Both the position numbers and the translations under genes were made by a program. Below the pieces are notes generated by a model. The model saw only the letters and a program-made list of their open reading frames with translations, did no database searches and was not told where the DNA came from. Shown piece by piece: positions 18,854-28,755 of a stretch of DNA of 32,372 nt. The stretch is from an uncultured bacterium (GTDB taxonomy: Bacteria; Bacteroidota; Bacteroidia; Chitinophagales; Chitinophagaceae), in NCBI GenBank assembly GCA_903959965.1, contig CAJBZC010000114.1:1-32372 (forward strand), given 5' to 3'. Within the stretch, counting starts at the first letter, position 1. Every line of letters starts with the position of its first letter.

Positions 18854-21800
18854 TTACTTTAAACTCAGGTTGGCTCCGATGGTAAATGTACGGAACGGTG
18901 TATATGAAGCGTCGGACGTACCACCGAATGAACGCTGGGGATCCATTCCGCGCTTACCGGTAAACAGATAAGCATTGTCCACATTCACGAAGATCTGTGC
19001 CCCTGTCAGGAACAGACGCTCAGCCGTGAGGCGAGGCATTGTGTAGCTCAGGGTGATGTTCTTGACATTCAGGTAAGAACCATCCATCAGGAAGCGGGTG
19101 GAAGTACCATCCTGTCCGGCAATGGCATTCTGCAGACGTGGAACCACGGTGACATCACCAGGCTTCTGCCAACGCTTCAGGATATCGGTATGCCAGTGTG
19201 TGCCCGGGCTGCCACGGTGCATGATGCCGGCATAGTTGCCATCATAGAAACTGCCACCATAACCAAATACCGTCAGGAAAGACAGATCAAATTTACCCAT
19301 GCGGAGCGAATTCGTCAAGCCACCGGAGAACTTGGGCAACGAGGATCCGAAGAAGTAGAAGGTCGCGTTGTTGTATACATTGGTCAACACGCGCTCTCCT
19401 GTAGGCTTGCCGTCGGTACCAAGTACATCCTTGTAATAAAGGGCGTCACCATTGGAGGCGTCGACACCGGCGAACTCACGCAGCCAGAAGTCAAAAATAC
19501 CCTTGCCTTCCATCAGCTTCTTGGTGCCACTCACGATACCCTTCTCACGCTGGTTCGGCGGAAGTTTGGTGATCTCGTTCTTGAAACTGGTGAGGTTCAG
19601 ATCTGCACGCCAGCTGAAGTTCTTATTGTTGACGATGGTGTAACCCAATTGAAGTTCAATACCGTAGTTACGCATGGAACCGATGTTCTGCCATACGGAA
19701 CCATAGCCTGTGGAGATGGGCAGGGGCACATCAAACAACAGGTTGTCCGACTGCTTGTTGAACACTTCGATCGTACCTTGGAGACGACGCTTGAACATCT
19801 CAAAATCAACACCGATGTTGGCTGTCTTGTTCGTTTCCCATAGCAGGTTTTCATTGGCCGGGCGGGAAGGCGGAATGTAGGTTCCGTTTCCGCTGGCATA
19901 ATACCAATTCACATAGGGGTAGTACAAACCAATGCTTTCGTTGCCCTGCTCACCATAAGAGCCCTTCAGCTTCAATTCATTCAACCAGGAAATACCCTTC
20001 ATGAATCCAAGTTCTGTCAGACGAACACCTGCACCAACAGAATAGAACTGACCCCAACGGACTGCATCACGGAAACGGGAAGAACCATCCGTACGGAAGC
20101 TGCCCGACAGAAGATAGGTCTGATCGAAGTCATAGTTTACGTTGGCGAAATAACTCTCAATCCGATGATTGTCGGTATTCGAGGTTGGGTTGCCGAACGG
20201 ACGCGTACCATTTACGATCTCCGTCTGACCTGGGAAGGTGAAGCCGGAAGAGTTCGCAGATACATAGCTATAACGATAGAGATAATTCTCGTGACCTGCC
20301 AGTGCGCGTACGTTGTGCTTGTCAAAGGAGTGATTCCACGACAACACCTGGTTAGCGGTCAGCGACAAAGAACGGTCGAAGGATTTGGTAGAACGACCAC
20401 CGTCATTCAGACCCGGCGTCGGAGCCGCATCACCATACTGGTTGTTCTGATAGCTGGTGCTGTTGGAATTATAAAGATTGATACCGATGGTATTCTTGAA
20501 GGAGAAATCCTTCAGGAATTTGATCTCACTGTATGCGTTCATGTTACCATTCAGGATCACACTGGAACGATCATCAAGATCAAGGGAACCCAGCAGGTTC
20601 GAACGGCCGGCATAAGGACGGGTTCCCATTTGCTCGGGAACACCCCAGTCCAACATAGGCTTTCCGGTCACGGGATCCATCACGCGCTGACCATTGGTCG
20701 GGTTGTACTGATAGACCGGATAGATCGGTCCCATCTGGCGGGAATAGTAGAATGGGTTGGTCGTAGCCGTACCACCGGAAGGAACATCGTCGCGGTTGGC
20801 AACAGCACCATCCATGTTCACACCCACCGTCATCCAATCGGTAGCGGCAGCATCCAGGTTGAGGCGCATGTTGTAACGACGATATCCGGAAAACTTGGCA
20901 ATACCATCCTCATTCAGATAACCTGCAGACAGGTAGTAGTTGGTTTTGTCAGAAGCACCGGAAAGGTTGATGTTGACGTTGGTCCTGTTCGCGTTACGGA
21001 ACAGATACTTTTCCCAAGGCTCGTTCCAAAGTTGTTGTGCAGCGCCATTCAGCTTGCCGGTAGCCGGATCAATAAGCTGGGCAGCCGGTACATTATAAGC
21101 ATTGTACACCAGGCCGTTGGGGCTGGCTACCAGGTTCGAGGCGCTGACACCGGCGGCGGCAGGCGTCTGGCCCTGGGCCAGGAAGGAATTGCGATAGGAT
21201 TCCCAGAACATTTCGTAATACTGCTGCGTGTTGACGCGGTCATATTCAGGAATACCGCGGCTCATGACACCCTGACGGATCGTTACATTTGTAGCTGCAC
21301 GACCTTTTTTGCCCTTCTTGGTCGTGATCATGATCACTCCGTTGGCAGCACGAGAACCGTAGAGCGCTGCTGCAGCAGCATCCTTCAGAACGGTTACCGC
21401 TTCGATGTCTTCACTGGCGATGGCCGAAATGGAACCATCATAGGGAACGCCATTGAGTACATAAAGCGGGCTGGAAGAAGCGTTGACAGAACCGACACCG
21501 CGGATCAACACACTGGCACCAGATCCCGGCGCACCACCACCGTTGGTGGCAATGATACCAGGCACAAGACCCTCCAGCGCACGAGTTACGTTCGTAACCT
21601 GCTGCTTTTGGAGACTGGCTGCCGTAATGGTGTTCTCAGATCCTGTGAAGGCCGTCTTCTTGACCGTACCATAAGGAACAGTCACAACAACAGCGTCAAA
21701 GGATGATACATTGGGCTCCATCGTCAGGTTCACGACAGACTGACCCGTCAGTGCAACCTGACGCTCAAGCATATTCACCGAGGAGAAAACAAGCGTTTTG

Positions 21801-21997
21801 ACACCTGCAGGAACTGCCAGGGAAAAGAAACCCTCACCGTTCGTCTTGGTGGCAGCCTGCGTGCCCTTGGCCTGCACGGTGATGTCCGACAAGGGAGCCC
21901 CGGCCGGATCCGTCACCTTGCCCGTAACGGTCCTTTGTGCCTGTGCACTCAGAACCATAAACGGTAGCACCAAGGCAAGAAATAATAATTTCTTCAT
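18854..21997 (-). CDS. SusC/RagA family TonB-linked outer membrane protein
   Basis: Signal peptide; carboxypeptidase-regulatory-like domain (RTVTGKVTDPAGAPLSDITVQAKGT); plug region with VLIRGVGSVNASSSPLYVLNGVPYDG, IEAVTVLKDAAAAALYGSRAANGVIMITTKKGK; C-terminal barrel. Confidence 0.95.
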   Translation of the reverse strand: MKKLLFLALVLPFMVLSAQAQRTVTGKVTDPAGAPLSDITVQAKGTQAATKTNGEGFFSLAVPAGVKTLVFSSVNMLERQVALTGQSVVNLTMEPNVSSFDAVVVTVPYGTVKKTAFTGSENTITAASLQKQQVTNVTRALEGLVPGIIATNGGGAPGSGASVLIRGVGSVNASSSPLYVLNGVPYDGSISAIASEDIEAVTVLKDAAAAALYGSRAANGVIMITTKKGKKGRAATNVTIRQGVMSRGIPEYDRVNTQQYYEMFWESYRNSFLAQGQTPAAAGVSASNLVASPNGLVYNAYNVPAAQLIDPATGKLNGAAQQLWNEPWEKYLFRNANRTNVNINLSGASDKTNYYLSAGYLNEDGIAKFSGYRRYNMRLNLDAAATDWMTVGVNMDGAVANRDDVPSGGTATTNPFYYSRQMGPIYPVYQYNPTNGQRVMDPVTGKPMLDWGVPEQMGTRPYAGRSNLLGSLDLDDRSSVILNGNMNAYSEIKFLKDFSFKNTIGINLYNSNSTSYQNNQYGDAAPTPGLNDGGRSTKSFDRSLSLTANQVLSWNHSFDKHNVRALAGHENYLYRYSYVSANSSGFTFPGQTEIVNGTRPFGNPTSNTDNHRIESYFANVNYDFDQTYLLSGSFRTDGSSRFRDAVRWGQFYSVGAGVRLTELGFMKGISWLNELKLKGSYGEQGNESIGLYYPYVNWYYASGNGTYIPPSRPANENLLWETNKTANIGVDFEMFKRRLQGTIEVFNKQSDNLLFDVPLPISTGYGSVWQNIGSMRNYGIELQLGYTIVNNKNFSWRADLNLTSFKNEITKLPPNQREKGIVSGTKKLMEGKGIFDFWLREFAGVDASNGDALYYKDVLGTDGKPTGERVLTNVYNNATFYFFGSSLPKFSGGLTNSLRMGKFDLSFLTVFGYGGSFYDGNYAGIMHRGSPGTHWHTDILKRWQKPGDVTVVPRLQNAIAGQDGTSTRFLMDGSYLNVKNITLSYTMPRLTAERLFLTGAQIFVNVDNAYLFTGKRGMDPQRSFGGTSDASYTPFRTFTIGANLSLK

Positions 21998-22270
21998 GGA
22001 ATGTAGTTTTAAAATTATCGGGGAAAATTAAGAAATATTTAGCATAAAGCACATTTAAGCAACATCAATTGAAGTATTCATAGATATTCTGTGATTTTTT
22101 TTGAATGTTGTTAAACAATCTGGCGTCTTTTTCGGAAATTATTCATCAAAAGCATAAAAGCGCATGATTCATTTTGTTCCCAGAACAACGTCGGATCATC
22201 AAAAAATGAATACCCCACCCCTTTCAGGCTGCTTTTATCACGGGTTCGCTGCATAAATAGTAAAAAAACG

Positions 22271-23413
22271 TCACCGAAGGGTGGTCGCCAGGGTGGATTC
22301 CAACTGAGCGCCACGCAGATTGCTGGCCACAATCCTGCCCTGCGGATCCACCAACACATTAAAAGGAATGCCCTCGATCTGATAAAGTGGCACCACGCTG
22401 CTCTCCCAGAATTTCAGATCGCTCACATGCGTCCAGGTCAGCCGGTCATCATTGATTGCCTGTAACCAGGCATCCCTGTCACGGTCAAGCGAAACACCCA
22501 AAATCGTGAAGTTGCGATCCTTGTACTTTTGATAGGCGGCCACAATATTTGGATTTTCTGCGCGGCAGGGACCGCACCAGCTGGCCCAGAAGTCAACCAG
22601 CACATACTTTCCACGCAGATCATGCAGACTCACCTGTTTCCCCGAAGGATCCGGCAGGGTGAAATCAGGCGCCTCCCCTCCATTCTGGTTTTTCCGCTCC
22701 TGCTCCTGCAGGTAACTGAAGAACTGACCAGTGAGGGTGGTGACCTGCTGATTATCGGAAAATCTCTTTGCAAGATTGAGCATCACCGGCTTCATTTTCT
22801 CGATATTGATCTGATCCCTGCCCATACCGATCGCATACAAGGCTACGGTAGGACTCTTGGCTGTATCTGCATAGGCCATGAGGAAGTCCTCCAGTTTGCC
22901 GATACCGGCATTGTAAGTCTCTTCTGCCGCCCGTTTCAGGCTGTCGGAAGTTCCCGAAGGCATGGAGTCCAGCTGAGCCCGCTGAACAGACAAGCTTCCC
23001 ACCCGATCGTTGAAAGAGGTGAGCAGACTCCTGAGTGAATTGCTCGCCGGAGAATTGGTTTCATATGTGCCGGGAGCGGCAGCATCCAACGAAATCCTCA
23101 GGTCTGATCGGTCTGCCACCATCAATATATATTGACCTTCCCCTCCGATCCGAATCCGGTAGAGGTCGTCAGTCCCCATGGCAACACCCTCGAGTTCAAA
23201 CGCTGATGCACCCTTGCCGACCCGGGCGGTATCAACGGTTTTAAGCTGAGACGCACCCGCTTCCACCAGATCAAGATAAACATCCTGCTCCGCTGAATTA
23301 TTCTTTATCGTCCCCCCTATACTAACTATGCCGTCTCCGTTGTTGCCGCAGGACAAGAGCATGACAAGTGTCAGGGTAAAGAAAAGCGGACGGGCGATGC
23401 TGGCTGATTTCAT
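22271..23413 (-). CDS. TlpA-like thioredoxin-fold lipoprotein (N-terminal DUF4369-like region)
   Basis: Lipobox VMLLSC; redox motif FWASWCGPCRAENPN; IEGIPFNVLVDPQGRIVASNLRG. Confidence 0.9.
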   Translation of the reverse strand: MKSASIARPLFFTLTLVMLLSCGNNGDGIVSIGGTIKNNSAEQDVYLDLVEAGASQLKTVDTARVGKGASAFELEGVAMGTDDLYRIRIGGEGQYILMVADRSDLRISLDAAAPGTYETNSPASNSLRSLLTSFNDRVGSLSVQRAQLDSMPSGTSDSLKRAAEETYNAGIGKLEDFLMAYADTAKSPTVALYAIGMGRDQINIEKMKPVMLNLAKRFSDNQQVTTLTGQFFSYLQEQERKNQNGGEAPDFTLPDPSGKQVSLHDLRGKYVLVDFWASWCGPCRAENPNIVAAYQKYKDRNFTILGVSLDRDRDAWLQAINDDRLTWTHVSDLKFWESSVVPLYQIEGIPFNVLVDPQGRIVASNLRGAQLESTLATTLR

Positions 23414-24861
23414 GATGCTGCGTTTAATTTTTTTTGTAGTATTTCCTGGGTTTTGCGGGGGTCAGCCTTGCCACGGGACAGTTTTTTGACTTCTCCCATA
23501 AACAGCCCAATCAGTCCCTTTTTCCCTTTACGGTATTCCAGCACCTTGTCGGGCATCGATTGCATGGCCTGTTCCACCCAACCTTCGATCTCATCCCCTC
23601 CGGCATCCTGCAACAAACCTTCAGCCGCTGCAATGTCCGAAGGCAATCGCCCATCCGCCGACATCATCCGGGGGAACAAGTGCTGGGAAGCCGAAGAAAA
23701 AGAAATGCGACCTGATGAAACCAGCAACAAAAGATCTGCCCATTCATCCCGGGAGATATTCAACAAAACCCATTCACCGCCCCGTTCATTGATCAGGGAG
23801 CGAACCGGCCCCAACAACCAGTTGGCAAAAGGCTTGGCATGGTCAGTGGCTGGCAGATGACTGAGAAAATAATCACAGAGATCCTTTTCTTCACATAATT
23901 GACGGGCATCATATTCGGAAAGACCGTATTCGTGTTGGAAACGGGCGATCATGACCTCTGGCAATGATGGAAGTGAAGACATTAGACGATCCAGCCAGTC
24001 TTCCGTGATATGAAACGGAGGAAGATCCGGCTCCGGAAAATACCTGTAGTCATCTGCATCCTCCTTCGTTCTGATCGCAAAAGTTGTTTCATCCGATGCC
24101 TGAAAGCTCCGGGTCTCCTGGCGGACAATGGCACCGGCGTCCAATATGACAGCCAGGCGCTCCACCTCTATCTCGATGGCCCTGCGCACATGACGGATGG
24201 AGTTGAGGTTCTTGACCTCCACCCGGGTGCCCAAACGCGGGTCCCCATGAAGCCTGAGAGAAATATTCGCATCACATCTCAGACTACCCTCTTCCATGTT
24301 TCCGTCACACACACCGATCCAGCGTACCAGTTTACGGATCTCGGTGAGGAAAACAAATGCTTCCTCCGCAGACCTGATGTCCGGCTCCGTGACGATCTCT
24401 ATCAGCGGTGTGCCCGCCCGGTTATAGTCCAGCAGGGTCTGACTCGGGTCCTGATCATGTATGCTCTTGCCCGCATCCTCCTCCAGATGAATCCTCGTCA
24501 ACCGGATATCTTTCGAAATGCCGTCTGACAATTGGATATGAATCGAACCTCCCAGACAAACCGGGTCATGATGCTGAGAGATCTGATACCCCTTGGGAAG
24601 ATCCGGATAGAAATAGTTCTTCCGTGCGAAATAACTCCTTCTCGAGATGGAGGATCCACAGGCAAGCCCCATTCTTAGCGCATGCTCGAGGGCTTCCCTG
24701 TTCAGGTAGGGAAGTGTTCCGGGATGGGCAAGCGTAAGCGGACTAACCTGGGTATTCGGTTCCGCACCGAATCGGGTGGAATCCCCGCAGAATAATTTGC
24801 TTGACGTGCGCAGCTGGGCATGAACTTCCAGTCCGATCACGACCTCGTATCTGGGATGCAT
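23410..24861 (-). CDS. gatB: Aspartyl/glutamyl-tRNA(Asn/Gln) amidotransferase subunit B
   Basis: MHPRYEVVIGLEVHAQLRTSSKLFCGD, NYFYPDLPKGYQISQ, DYNRAGTPLIEIVTEPDI, RCDANISLR and VEVKNLNS. Start at 24861 or 24870. ATGA overlap with the downstream tlpA-like gene. Confidence 0.95.
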   Translation of the reverse strand: MHPRYEVVIGLEVHAQLRTSSKLFCGDSTRFGAEPNTQVSPLTLAHPGTLPYLNREALEHALRMGLACGSSISRRSYFARKNYFYPDLPKGYQISQHHDPVCLGGSIHIQLSDGISKDIRLTRIHLEEDAGKSIHDQDPSQTLLDYNRAGTPLIEIVTEPDIRSAEEAFVFLTEIRKLVRWIGVCDGNMEEGSLRCDANISLRLHGDPRLGTRVEVKNLNSIRHVRRAIEIEVERLAVILDAGAIVRQETRSFQASDETTFAIRTKEDADDYRYFPEPDLPPFHITEDWLDRLMSSLPSLPEVMIARFQHEYGLSEYDARQLCEEKDLCDYFLSHLPATDHAKPFANWLLGPVRSLINERGGEWVLLNISRDEWADLLLLVSSGRISFSSASQHLFPRMMSADGRLPSDIAAAEGLLQDAGGDEIEGWVEQAMQSMPDKVLEYRKGKKGLIGLFMGEVKKLSRGKADPRKTQEILQKKLNAAS

Positions 24862-24939
24862 CGATGACATGGAGCAAATGTACCCCTTGACGCCGATAGA
24901 TGGATTGACAGATGTCACATATAATGAAGTATACCAACC

Positions 24940-27567
24940 TCAGAGCAGCAGGGCCCTGACCCGTTCCGATACCTCGGAAAGCCTGCTCGGATCCTGACCG
25001 CCTGCGGTGGCGAGGTTCTTCTGTCCGCCACCACCACCCCGTATCAACGGAGCAACCACCTCCTTGATGATTTTGCCGGCATCCAGTCCCCTGGCGGCAA
25101 CAACGGTATCAGAGATGCCCACCGCGACATGTGGCTTGCCGCCAATATTGGCCGTCAGCACCACCAGGTGGTCGTTCAGATTGTTCCGCAAATCGAAACA
25201 CAGACGCTTGAGTGCATCTGCCTGCGATACCTGAACCGTGGCGCCAATGAATGTGACACCTTCGATGATCTCATCCCTGGTCAGCAACTCATTGCGGATG
25301 CCAACCAGGATGCGCGACTCCAAATGCTCCGAATGCCTGCGCAGTTGTGCAATCTCCTCCTGGAGCGCCATCACAGCCCTGACGATGTCGCCGGGCTGCT
25401 TCAGCATGGCCCCAACCTCTGCAAACATGGTCATGTGCTCGGCAACATATTCCGCCGCAGCCTGTCCGCATACCGCTTCTATCCTCCTGACACCCGCAGC
25501 CACTGCAGATTCGGCCTGGATGGCAAAATAGCCGAGGGAGCCGGTGCTACCGGCATGCGTGCCTCCGCAGAGCTCCACCGAGAATGCTGGATCGATGGTC
25601 ACGACCCGAACGATGTCGGCATATTTTTCTCCAAAGAGGGCCATGGCCCCCTGAGCGATGGCTTCCTCCCGGGGCATCTCCCGGATGACAACAGGGATGT
25701 TTTCCCGAATCTTCTCATTGACGATCGCCTCCACCTGGGCCAGCTCCTCATTGCTCATACGTGCGAAATGTGAGAAGTCAAACCTTAGACCGTCTGGTTG
25801 CACCATCGATCCCTTCTGTGCAACGTGCGTGCCCAGCACCTTTCTTAAGGCAGCATGCAGCAGGTGGGTGGCCGTATGATGCGCCGCTACTTCACGTCGG
25901 CGTGGAGTATCCACAAAGGCTTCCGCCTCCGCTACCAGGTGTTCAGGAAGATGTTGAACCACATGTATGGTCAGCCCGTTCTCTTTTCGTGTATCCGTCA
26001 CAGCTATCTGCTGATCGCCGATGCGAATCCAGCCCTGATCACCCGTCTGGCCGCCACTCTCCGCATAAAAAGGTGTGCGGTCGAGTATGAGTTGATGAAA
26101 ATCCTTTCCTTTGGCACGCACCCGGCGATACCGCAAGAGTTTTGCTTCCGTTTGCAGCAGATCATAGCCTACGAAACGCTGGCCCCCAGCCTCATCCTCC
26201 GAAACCACGATCCAGTCTTCCGTATCTGTGGCCGTGGCGGCCCGGCTTCTGTCCTTCTGCCCTTTCATCTCCCTTTCAAAACCCTCCTCATCCACCGAAT
26301 AACCATGCTCCTGCGCGATCAGGCGGGTAAGGTCGATAGGAAAGCCATAAGTGTCATACAATTCAAAGGCCGCAGCACCCTCAATGGCACTGCCCGGAGC
26401 GGAACGCTCCAGCATATCATCCATCTTCCGGAGTCCCTTCTCAAGGGTGCGCAGGAAAGATTCCTCCTCCTCCCTGACTACTCGGGAGACAAATTCAAGT
26501 TGTGCCTTCAGTTCCGGAAAAACATCCCTGAACTGCTCAGCCAACTGGGGCAGCAGCTGACATAACAGAGGGGCCCTGTAGTCGAGCCAGGAATAATAAT
26601 AACGAACCGCTCTGCGCAGGATCCTGCGGATGACATAGCCTGCACCATTGTTGGAGGGGAGCTGCCCGTCGGCAATGGTGAAGGCGATGGCCCGGATGTG
26701 ATCGGAGATCACCCGGAAGGCGACATCCTGACGTCCTTCACCACCGCCATAGCGCTTACCTGCTATGGTTTCCGTAGCGGATATCGTACCGGTAAAAAGG
26801 TCGGTGTCGTAATTGGACGACTTGCCTTGCAAGACACGGACCAGCCGCTCCAGACCCATACCCGTATCCACATGTGTGCTGGCCAACGGTTCGAGGCGTC
26901 CGTCCTTGAGCCGGTTATACTGAATGAACACATTGTTCCAGATCTCTATCACCTGGGGATGATCCTTGTTGACGAGCAGTTGACCAGGTGTTTCCGCGCG
27001 CTCCACATCCGGACGACAATCCACATGAATTTCACTGCAGGGTCCACAAGGACCCGTGTCTCCCATCTCCCAGAAATTATCCTTCTTATTTCCGAATACG
27101 ATCTGGGAAGAAGGCAGGATCTTACGCCAAACTTCCAGGGCAATGCTGGATGCGGGGATCCCTTCGGCTTGATCCCCTTCAAAAACCGTGGCATACAATC
27201 TGTCTTTGGGAATGCCATAGACTTCGGTCAGTAACTCCCAACTCCATTCGATCGCTTCACGCTTGAAATAATCTCCGAAACTCCAGTTGCCCAGCATTTC
27301 AAACATCGTGTGGTGATAGGTGTCCACACCCACTTCCTCCAGGTCGTTGTGCTTGCCACTCACCCGCAGGCATTTCTGTGTATCGGCCACCCGACGATAG
27401 GGAGGCTGACGATTCCCCAAAAAATAGTCCTTGAACTGATTCATGCCCGCATTCGTGAACAGCAGTGTCGGGTCATTTTTTACCACAATGGGGGCAGAAG
27501 GAACGATTTGATGGCCCTTGGAAGCGAAAAAATCTAAGAATTTTTGTCTGATGTCAGCCGAAGTCAT
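24940..27567 (-). CDS. alaS: Alanine--tRNA ligase
   Basis: MTSADIRQKFLDFFASKGHQIVPSAPIVVKNDPTLLFTNAGMNQFKDYFLG, HTATHLLHAAL, VELCGGTHAGSTGSLGYF and RGGGGGQKNLATAGG. Start set at 27567. Confidence 0.96.
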   Translation of the reverse strand: MTSADIRQKFLDFFASKGHQIVPSAPIVVKNDPTLLFTNAGMNQFKDYFLGNRQPPYRRVADTQKCLRVSGKHNDLEEVGVDTYHHTMFEMLGNWSFGDYFKREAIEWSWELLTEVYGIPKDRLYATVFEGDQAEGIPASSIALEVWRKILPSSQIVFGNKKDNFWEMGDTGPCGPCSEIHVDCRPDVERAETPGQLLVNKDHPQVIEIWNNVFIQYNRLKDGRLEPLASTHVDTGMGLERLVRVLQGKSSNYDTDLFTGTISATETIAGKRYGGGEGRQDVAFRVISDHIRAIAFTIADGQLPSNNGAGYVIRRILRRAVRYYYSWLDYRAPLLCQLLPQLAEQFRDVFPELKAQLEFVSRVVREEEESFLRTLEKGLRKMDDMLERSAPGSAIEGAAAFELYDTYGFPIDLTRLIAQEHGYSVDEEGFEREMKGQKDRSRAATATDTEDWIVVSEDEAGGQRFVGYDLLQTEAKLLRYRRVRAKGKDFHQLILDRTPFYAESGGQTGDQGWIRIGDQQIAVTDTRKENGLTIHVVQHLPEHLVAEAEAFVDTPRRREVAAHHTATHLLHAALRKVLGTHVAQKGSMVQPDGLRFDFSHFARMSNEELAQVEAIVNEKIRENIPVVIREMPREEAIAQGAMALFGEKYADIVRVVTIDPAFSVELCGGTHAGSTGSLGYFAIQAESAVAAGVRRIEAVCGQAAAEYVAEHMTMFAEVGAMLKQPGDIVRAVMALQEEIAQLRRHSEHLESRILVGIRNELLTRDEIIEGVTFIGATVQVSQADALKRLCFDLRNNLNDHLVVLTANIGGKPHVAVGISDTVVAARGLDAGKIIKEVVAPLIRGGGGGQKNLATAGGQDPSRLSEVSERVRALLL

Positions 27568-27612
27568 GGAAGAGTGTGTTGTTAAAAATGGGCCGATTTT
27601 TGCTGCATGGTC

Positions 27613-27620
27613 TATATTTG
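27613..27620 (+). promoter_or_regulatory. Putative Bacteroidota -7 promoter element (TATATTTG) for the M23 peptidase gene
   Basis: TATATTTG matches TAnnTTTG, upstream of ATG 27700. Confidence 0.4.
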
Positions 27621-27633
27621 CCCGCATTGAATA

Positions 27634-27641
27634 CAAAATTA
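27634..27641 (-). promoter_or_regulatory. Putative Bacteroidota -7 promoter element (TAATTTTG) for alaS
   Basis: CAAAATTA on + is TAATTTTG on -, divergent to the element at 27613. Confidence 0.4.
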
Positions 27642-27699
27642 AGCGATTTGGCGTTTCTCACGGGAAAGGCATTGCTTATTGCGGGACTTTCCCAGTGAC

Positions 27700-28671
27700 A
27701 TGAAGAAGGTAAAATATTATTACAATCCGAGCACCCTCCGATACGAGCGGTTGGACGTACCCTTCAAGGTGGTGGTTCTTCGTGTGCTTGGCTTCGTTGC
27801 CACCGCCTCCGTAACGGGGCTTCTCATCGTCGCCTTCGCCTTTAAATACCTCGACTCACCCAAGGAGCGCATCATGCGCATGCAGTACGAAAGGGCACTC
27901 CAGGACTTCCAAGTTCTGAACGGCAAGGTCAAGAAGATCGACAAGCAGATGCGGGAGCTTGAAAGCAGAGACAACGATGTGTACCGAACCATCTTCGAAG
28001 CCAACCCTGTACCTGATAGCGCCCGTTCCAAAGAGTTAGAAATGGCGCAAGAGATCAGACTGGTATCATCCATGGATGAAAACCAGCTGGCACACTCGCT
28101 CAACAAAACCCTGACGAACATCGTCAGCAGGATGAAATTCCAGGAAAAGTCCTATGTGGACATTGAAGGGATGATCAAAAACAAGGAAAAGCTGCTGTCT
28201 TCCACACCTGCCATCCAACCCATCGACAACCGAAACATGAAACGCATCGCTTCAGGATTCGGGCAACGCATCGATCCGGTCTACAAAACCATCAAGTTTC
28301 ACCCTGGCCTTGACTTCTCCGCTCCCCAGGGTACGCCCATCTTTGCCACCGCTGACGGTCGGATAGCCACGGCTGGAAACCTGGGTAACGGATATGGCAA
28401 TCACGTCATTATAAACCACGGTTTCGGTTACGAGACCTTGTACGGTCATATGTACAGGATCAAGGTGAAACCCGGTACCTACGTGAAGCGTGGTGAAGTC
28501 ATAGGTTGGGTCGGAAACACCGGAAAATCTACCGGACCGCACGTGCATTACGAAGTCAAGAAATATGGGAAACACCTTGATCCCGTTTACTTCTTCTACA
28601 ACGATCTCTCGCCCGAACAGTTCCAGCAAATGCTGAAGATGGCTGCATCCGGCAACCAGTCCTTCGACTGA
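27700..28671 (+). CDS. M23 family metallopeptidase (LytM/murein endopeptidase-like) with N-terminal TM and coiled coil
   Basis: GFGQRIDPVYKTIKFHPGLDFSAPQGTPIFATADGRIATAGNLGNGYGNHVIINHGFGYETLYGHM and STGPHVHYEV. Start moved to ATG 27700. Confidence 0.93.
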   Translation: MKKVKYYYNPSTLRYERLDVPFKVVVLRVLGFVATASVTGLLIVAFAFKYLDSPKERIMRMQYERALQDFQVLNGKVKKIDKQMRELESRDNDVYRTIFEANPVPDSARSKELEMAQEIRLVSSMDENQLAHSLNKTLTNIVSRMKFQEKSYVDIEGMIKNKEKLLSSTPAIQPIDNRNMKRIASGFGQRIDPVYKTIKFHPGLDFSAPQGTPIFATADGRIATAGNLGNGYGNHVIINHGFGYETLYGHMYRIKVKPGTYVKRGEVIGWVGNTGKSTGPHVHYEVKKYGKHLDPVYFFYNDLSPEQFQQMLKMAASGNQSFD

Positions 28672-28755
28672 TTAGATCATAATGCCCGCAATCCCGGGCG
28701 ACTGTTGAAAAGTTTTGACAACCCATCAACGGCGTTTGCCTAATTTGCCTGCGCG

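Noticed and set aside
20165-21706. 513-aa plus-strand ORF antisense to susC
   Set aside because: Its translation is low-plausibility (I/V/R/T/H-rich, no recognisable motifs) and it mirrors a strongly supported SusC reading frame; an antisense artefact of codon bias.
22111-22254. 47-aa reverse ORF (MQRTRDKSSLKGVGYSFFDDPTLFWEQNESCAFMLLMNNFRKRRQIV) in the susC leader
   Set aside because: Short, no recognised family, and it overlaps the candidate operator dyads; not enough to call a gene without homologues or expression data.
28684-28699. GCCCG-CAATCC-CGGGC hairpin downstream of the M23 peptidase gene
   Set aside because: Only a 5-bp stem with no T-tract; too weak to call a terminator.
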